A DNA stretch of 64,000 nt from Anastatus disparis (taxonomy: Eukaryota > Arthropoda > Insecta > Hymenoptera > Eupelmidae): contig JAFFSR010000291.1 of NCBI GenBank assembly GCA_017163975.1, positions 4,717,001 through 4,781,000 of the forward strand, written 5' to 3'. Both the position numbers and the translations under genes were made by a program. The notes below the pieces were generated by a model that did no database searches, was not told the origin of the DNA, and saw only the letters and a program-made list of their open reading frames with translations. Of this stretch, positions 58,201 through 64,000 are shown piece by piece (within the stretch, counting starts at the first letter, position 1; each line of letters begins with the position of its first letter).

Positions 58201-59157
58201 GCTGCAAATTTATGGTTGCTAGCACTATAAAATGATTTTTATACAAATTTTGTGATTCTCATGCATCTGGAAATTTGTCGCTCTTGAGATTGTTAACAAT
58301 CAGAACTCTAAAAACCATAAAAAGATAATTCTAATATCACAGAAGCTGCAAAAAATTTGTTGCTTCTTAATTAATAGTATCCAAGAACATAGGAAATACT
58401 TTTATGCAAGTTTCTTGAATTGGAATGAATTGGAGAGTAAGTCACTTGTGACATTTGTAACTATTAAGACTTCGAATCCAATTAAAAGATGTTTGTCACT
58501 TTACTCAAGCTTTAAGGATTTAGTCACTCTAGTAATTCTTTAATTAGCTAACTCTAAATATTTTTTTATATCAGTTCTTCAATTTACATGCGTTTGGGAA
58601 TTTGTCGCTCATGACATTTAAATAAATTTAAACTTTAAATTCAATAGAATCATGATTTTAATTCAACAGAAGCTACAGGGATTTTGTCGCTCTAAAAATC
58701 TATGGTTCCTAGCACGCTAAAATAATTTTTATAGAAATTTTTGTGATTCAAATGCATCTAGGAATTTGTCGCTCTTAAAATTTAAAAAAATTAACACTTA
58801 AAAGGCAATATCAAAATTATTCTGATACTAAAGGAACTTCAAGGATTTTGTCGCTCTAAAAATTTATGTTTGCTAACACTATAAAATGATTTTTATACAA
58901 ATTTTGTGATTTTCATGCATCTGGGAATTGGTCGCTCTTGAAATTTGAAAAAATTAACACTTTTAACGCAATATAAGGATGATTCTGATACTACAGAAGC
59001 TTCAAGGATTTTGTTGTTCTGAAAATTCATGGTTGCTAGCACGCTAAAATAATTTTTATGAAAATTTTTGTTATTAAAATGCATGTAGGAATTTGTTGCT
59101 CGTAAAATTTGCAAAATCAACACTTAAAAGGCAATATAAGAATGATTCTGATACTAC

Positions 59158-59238
59158 AGGGCTTCCGTTGAAAGTATAAAAGTGGTTAACTACATTGGAG
59201 TCCCATTGGAGTTAAGGTCTTCTCACTTTGGACGACAG
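59158..59238. mobile_element. 77-bp hairpin mini-element, copy 2 (diverged)
   Basis: Same interior (GTATAAAAGTGGTTAACTAC, CCCATTGGAGTTAAGG) and the same position relative to satellite text as copy 1, but with mutated stems. It was copied with the surrounding array block. Confidence 0.75.
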
Positions 59239-60069
59239 AGGAGCTTCAAGGATTTTGTCGCTCTATAAATTTATGGTTGCTGGCACTATAAAATGATTTT
59301 TATACAAATTTCGTGATTTTTATGCATCTGGGAATTAAGACTTTGAATGCAATTAAAAAATGTTAATCACTTTAGTGAAGGTTTAAGGATTTAGTCGCTC
59401 TAGTAATTCTTTAATCAGCTAACTCTAAATATTTTTTTATATCATTTCTTTGATTTACATGCGTTTGGGAATTAGTCGCTCATGATATTTAAATAAATTT
59501 AAATTTTTAATTCCATAAATATATGATTTTAATTTAACAAAAGCTATAAGAATTTTGTCGCTCTAAACATCAATGTTGCCTAGCACGTTAAAATAATTTT
59601 TATGAAAATTTTTGTTATTAAAATGCATCTAGGAATTTGTCGCCCTTAGAATTTGGAAAAATTAACACTTAAGAGGAATTATAAAAAAGATTCTGATACT
59701 ACAAAAGCTTCAAGGATTTTGTCGCTCTAAAAATTTATGGTTGCTAGCACTATAAAATGATTTTTATACAAATTTTGTGATTTTCATGCATCTGGAAATT
59801 TGTCGCTCTTGAAATTGTTAACAATCAGAACTCTAAAAACCATAAAAAGATAATTCTAATATCACAGAAGCTGCAAAAAATTTGTTGCTCCTTATTTAAT
59901 AGTATCCAAGAACATAGGAAATACTTTTATGCAAGTTTCTTAAATTGGAATGAATTGGAGAGTAAGTCACTTGTGACATTTGTAACTATTAAGACTTCGA
60001 ATGCAATTAAAAGATGTTTGTCACTTTACTCAAGCTTTAAGGATTTAGTCACTCTAGTGATTCTTTAAG

Positions 60070-60755
60070 GTTGTATTAGCTATATGTAAAAATAATGTCA
60101 TCTTGATGAAATTTCGTAAGTAAGTTAATAATGCCATTATAAATGAATGTGCAAAATTTGAGTACGATTCACGAGCTAGTTTTTAAGATATAGTAGTTTA
60201 AAATTAACATTGGTTCTCATGGAGATTTGCTAAATATAGGTAGGTTTGTCGGATAGATTGAAAAAATGACGATGAAAAAATAGTGACATTCTTTTGAAAA
60301 TTCGTGTACAGATAAAATTAAATCTATATAATCGATTGCAATAAAAATAAACAGCGTTTGCGAGCTAGTATTAGAGTTATAGTGAAAATCAGAAGAAAAT
60401 TTCAGATTTTCGGAAGCGCAACTGTTAAGATATGGCAACGTCGCATTATATGACGTATAATACTGTCACGTTACAGTGTAATATACATAAAGCAGCTAAA
60501 ATCGAATCAATTATATGTAGGGTTATACTTAACATATTTATTTCACATAAATACATTATTAAACATTTTAAATAAAATTTTAACGAAATGTTAATTTAAA
60601 TTAAATATTTTTAACTTCTAGACTTTTTTATAAAATATATTTCTAGAAGTAATTTTTTAAAATCAAAAATCTGTTGAATAATTATTTACTGTTAATAATA
60701 TAGTGAAAAGAGTTATGACATAAAAACGAAAAATATTTTACAATAAATAATACTT
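60070..60755. other. AT-rich stretch between satellite and transposase gene
   Basis: The satellite stops at GATTCTTTAA (TTAA at 60066-60069), and unrelated sequence starts GGTTGTATTAGC. This could be the terminal region of the element encoding the downstream transposase, but no matching inverted end was found in the window. A short hairpin ACTGTCACGTTACAGT lies at about 60463-60478. Confidence 0.45.
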
Positions 60756-62847
60756 TCAAAGCTTTTCTATCCACTGTATAATTTTTTTTATAGTAGATTT
60801 ATTCGCAGTTACTAAAGCCTTATTATTTTCTAATTTGCTAAGAAGACTAGTAATTCCAGCAGCTCCAGATGCTGCATACGTATTTTTTAAATCTTCAGTA
60901 CTAATAGATGCTTTTGCCATTTTTTTTGCGTATATCAAGACTAACAACTGTTTTTAAAGAATTCAAATCTGGAATTTTGATCTTAATTTGATTATCCAAG
61001 ATCCATTTTTCAGTGCTCTCAGTGTAATTATGAGAAGCTTCGGTTAAGTTTTCATACTTAATTCCACATTTTTTAATAATTTTTTCCAAAATTAATACAT
61101 CCTTTATAGCGTTATGAGCATTATTAGAGGAAATTTTGAGCCATTCAGCAAGTCCAGTTATAGTACATTTACCTTTCCCTTTTCGTTCAGTATGACGACG
61201 GATAACACTTAAGGTATCAATAAAACCATGAATCAAATTTGAAAAATCATCGATCAAATTGCAATAAGTTATTGCATCAAATAAACGAGGACCATCAAAA
61301 TTTAAATTATGTGTTGCGATAAACACTTTCTTTCCAAAAGCTGCTAACCATTCTAATAATTTTGAAATGGCAATTCTGAGAGACACAGACTCAACTTTTT
61401 TCCCATATAAAAACAATTCGGCCTGATTTTTTCTTAAACCGTTTACTGCACTAGCTGAAGCAGAAATATCTTTAGCTGGAGTTATGTAAATATCAAAAGT
61501 TGATTGGCCGCACTTGGCTGCTATTTGTAATATTTCGGAAGTTCTCTGTAATCCGGACGTTTCCAAATCAAGATAAACAATTGGAATCGTTTCGTTTAAT
61601 GTCCCTTCATCATCACTTAGTATTTCATCTTGCTGAACAGCTGGTTCGTTGAGTAATGTACAATTACTTTTATATGTCACTCCTTCTCTTGCTTCTATTT
61701 GGTAACGCAAAGCTTGTCGTTGTTTTTTAAGTTCCATACGCCTCTTTTTGAACTTGTAAGAATTTATTAGTTTATCGCGATATTGTTTTACGCGTTGGCG
61801 CCGCCTAATAGATCGAGTGTGATGTCTCCCAGGTGATAATGTTAATTGTTTTGAAACTTTCTGAGTATACGTTTCACCTAAATTTTTTTGAGCTACAACC
61901 CATGAATATCTAAAATCTGCCGATGCGCTCAAACTTAAGCATTTAGATTTTGGTGCTTTACTTGCCATGCTTGCATTTAAACTCTCGTTTATATTACTTG
62001 ATACTCCAACTGAAAACTTTTCCGCATTGGCAGCTAATTTTTCGAAAATAATGTTTAAATTTTTAAACAATTTTTCATCTGTGAACCCTCCAGGAACAAT
62101 TTTATGATCGTAATTCTCTTTATCTTGAACATATCCGCACCAATCTCCGCATTTCTCGTGCTTATTGAAAGCGTGATAAGGAATACATCTGATAGCGTTT
62201 GCCATTGCTTTACTATTACCTCTATTTTGAGCCATAGCATAGGTGAAACATCTATGTAAATAAGATATTGAATCTTTTGTTAATTCTTTGTAATTTTTTT
62301 CAATGGTAAACAATTCTTTTTTTACTCCTTTAGAAGTGTGGTTTACATCAGATAATTTGCCTATCGGATGTAAAGCTCCTGCACGGCAAGCCGAAATGGC
62401 TGAGCTATCGTCATCACCAATCAGCACTCCTATTTCTACGTTTTTAGATTGTAAAATTGAACTTTCATTCACTAATTTATTAGCGACATGACCCTCCATA
62501 GCTTTGGCTGAGCCCCAAAAGTTGAGCCGACAATCGTGATCAGAGGGAGTTTGTCCCATATCACAACTTTTGCATTTTCTATTGCAGGTTGAATATTCTA
62601 AAATTTGTTGACTAAAAACACCAACGAGACAACCAAAACCATTAAGACTGTCGTAGTCTCTACCAGTTCCTCTCTTGCTCCACCCCATGTCATAGGAAGC
62701 CATGACACGGACGACATCATTGAACGTCGTTGGAGCAGACACTTCTGACGCGTTTATCTCAGGGGCTTGAAAAGATGGTTTCATGCTATCTGGTCTATTA
62801 AATAAAAGAAACAAGAATAATTTTATAAAAATCTTTATATTACACAA
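60756..62847 (-). pseudogene. Mutator/Kolobok-like DDE transposase fused to a DEDDh exonuclease
   Basis: The main frame (62847-60901, 648 codons) has a transposase core. ASYDMGWSKRGTGRDYDSL holds the first Asp (about residue 53), HDCRLNFWGSAKAMEG follows, IGDDDSSA holds the second Asp (about 146), then GKLSDVNH, YHAFNKHEKCGDWC, and NESLNASMASKAPK with the Glu (about 288). A very basic linker follows (RSIRRRQRVKQYRDK). Then comes a 3'-5' exonuclease with Exo I YLDLETSGL (about 426), Exo II THNLNFDGPRL (about 514) and Exo III HNAIKDVLIL (about 580), so all DEDDh residues are present. A one-base shift at a run of eight T (60920-60927) separates a conserved-looking 55-residue tail (ASISTEDLKNTYAASGAAGI). 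TTTCTTTTATTTAATAG near 62794 (minus) could be a splice acceptor, so an upstream exon with a DNA-binding domain may be missing from the frame shown. Confidence 0.8.
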
Positions 62848-63682
62848 TTTATTTCATAAAATAATTATTTTGGTGTTTTAGTACGTTACAATATATTTTA
62901 ATCTTAAAAATGTTTCATGTATTTTGACAAACTTGTATTTTTTTTATATATTTTGATGAAAACACCAAAATACAGCTGATTAAAAAATAAAATTTAATTC
63001 TTATAAATATACATATAAAAATAAAAAAAAACTATCATAAAAATACAATTACGAATGATCTAAGAATTGAAAACTTAAAATGAATTTTTAATCTAATTAT
63101 TTTTATAAGAATGTATAGTAAAATACCTACATTGAATACTTATAAATCTAAGAATCAAAAACTTAAAATGAATTTTTAATCTAATTATTTCTATAAGAAT
63201 GTATAATAAAATAATGTCTACAATCGAATTCTTATAAATATACATTAAAATATAAAAAAGTTAATATAAAATATACAATTATAAATGATCTAAAAATCAA
63301 AAACTTAAAATAAATTAATTTAGATTTTTTCCAATTAAAAATCCTGATTCAAAATGAAATGATTACAATTTTATAAAGAATAAATAAATATATTAACTAG
63401 ATTGTTGCTTCGAAGAAACAGTTTCTGTGAAATATTTGTTTTAAAAACATTGTTATCGATGAATACATTTAAGATACTATATATTTTTTGCGGATAACAA
63501 AATAATCAATTATCTAAATATTTATAAGTACCAAAAATATTATTTGAAACAACGTATGAAGTCCACAATCTAATCAATTGACTGTTTAGTGTAACTATAT
63601 AAAACATATTACACCATGTCATTTTCAAATAATTCAATTACTTACAAAAGTCAAAGCTTAACACTAACAAAATTCATTTTAA
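62848..63682. other. AT-rich stretch with short tandem repeats
   Basis: From about 63000 to 63320, three diverged ~120-bp units contain AATCAAAAACTTAAAATGAA, TTTTTAATCTAATTATTT and TATAAGAATGTATA. TTAA at 63679-63682 is the target of the following MITE. No gene recognised. Confidence 0.55.
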
Positions 63683-64000
63683 GAGGAGGTCGAGTATATC
63701 TGTCCTTTTCTAATCAAAGAATTGATTTTTTTACAAAAACTAATAATTTTAGCAAAAAATGAAGAGAAAGCCGCATCTTGTATCAAAAAAAGCAAAATTT
63801 TCTTCTTTAAGAAAGAATTAATTTTATGGCTTCGTTTTCAAGAAAAGCTTGAAAAACTTAAAACATAGAGGTTAGGGTAAACAATTTGGTTTTTCAAGCT
63901 TTTCTTGAAAACAAAGCAATAAAATTAATTCTTTCTTATCAAAGAAAATTTTGGTTTTTTTGGTACGAGATGCGGCTTTCTTTTCATTTTTTGCTAAAAT
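63683..64000. mobile_element. TTAA foldback MITE, family A, copy 3 (cut by window end)
   Basis: After TTAA it starts GAGGAGGTCGAGTATATCTG and continues TCCTTTTCTAATCAAAGAAT, GAAAGCCGCATC and the folding-back arm, as in the copy at 40316. The right terminus lies outside the window. Confidence 0.9.

Larger units (their letters stand above)
42877..60069. repeat. 17-kb higher-order satellite array, ~163-bp monomers
   Basis: Successive ~163-bp monomers contain two boxes about 82 bp apart, GGAATTTGTCGCTC and AAGGATTTTGTCGCTCTA-like. Four monomer types follow in fixed order, recognisable by TCATGATATTTAAATAAATT, TTGAAAAAATTAACACTT, AGATTGTTAACCATCAGAAC and TAGTCGCTTGTGACATTTGT. The marker ACATGCGTTT recurs at spacings near 653 bp (43970, 44622, 45275, 45927, 46581, 47235) and near 817 bp (to 48051 and 48869). 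These are four-monomer and five-monomer higher-order repeats. The first 400 bp (to about 43300) and the last units are more diverged than the core. Non-coding; all short frames inside are chance. Such arrays are typical of centromeric or pericentromeric heterochromatin. Confidence 0.95.

Noticed and set aside
42877..60069. Regularly spaced repeats reminiscent of a CRISPR array
   Set aside because: Units are about 163 bp, diverged and tandem without unique spacers, in a eukaryotic transposon-rich context; this is a satellite.

Overview
The window is AT-rich eukaryotic DNA packed with transposable elements, and I found no convincing single-copy host gene. The element mix points to an arthropod, most likely an insect: Ty3/gypsy with an env, Penelope-like, CR1/Jockey-type LINE, PIF1/Helitron-type helicase remnants, and many foldback MITEs flanked by TTAA or TA. 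The species cannot be told from sequence alone.

Layout. From 1 to 17 kb lie three large foldback (inverted-repeat) elements (801-2053, 8440-10155, 12247-12910), two decayed PIF1-like helicase genes on the minus strand (about 3185-4640 and 12020-13730), each carrying a later insertion, a truncated LINE 3' end, a G-rich block, an LTR-like piece and a tRNA-like sequence. From 17.1 to 36.9 kb is one nested insertion. A TTAA-flanked foldback MITE was split by a LINE (13-bp target-site duplication at 17419 and 36837). The LINE was split by TTAA-associated DNA elements. Inside those sits a 13.2-kb gypsy-type retrovirus-like element (21002-34189) with 1131-bp LTRs that differ at about four sites by eye. 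It carries a repeat-rich leader, a small pre-gag ORF, gag, protease, RT/RNase H/integrase, and an env whose pattern resembles glycoproteins of chuvirus-like negative-strand RNA viruses rather than the usual gypsy env.

From 38.5 to 42.7 kb is a decayed Penelope-like retroelement (RT plus GIY-YIG), interrupted twice by 380-bp TTAA-flanked foldback elements. From about 42.9 to 60.07 kb is a 17-kb satellite array of roughly 163-bp monomers organised into four-monomer (about 653 bp) and five-monomer (about 817 bp) higher-order repeats, each monomer carrying two TTGTCGCTC-like boxes. The array is punctured by a 5'-inverted LINE, a TTAA MITE and a 77-bp hairpin element. From 60.7 to 62.85 kb is a minus-strand DDE transposase of Mutator-like/Kolobok-like type fused to a DEDDh 3'-5' exonuclease domain, broken by one frameshift. 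The window ends inside another TTAA MITE.

How the parts relate. Insertion order can often be read directly, because empty sites survive in the paired arm of a foldback, in a duplicated satellite block, or as a reading frame that becomes continuous once an insertion and one copy of its target duplication are ignored. TTAA-type foldback elements are the recurrent theme. The exonuclease-fused transposase next to a TTAA array boundary is a candidate, unproven, source of their mobility.
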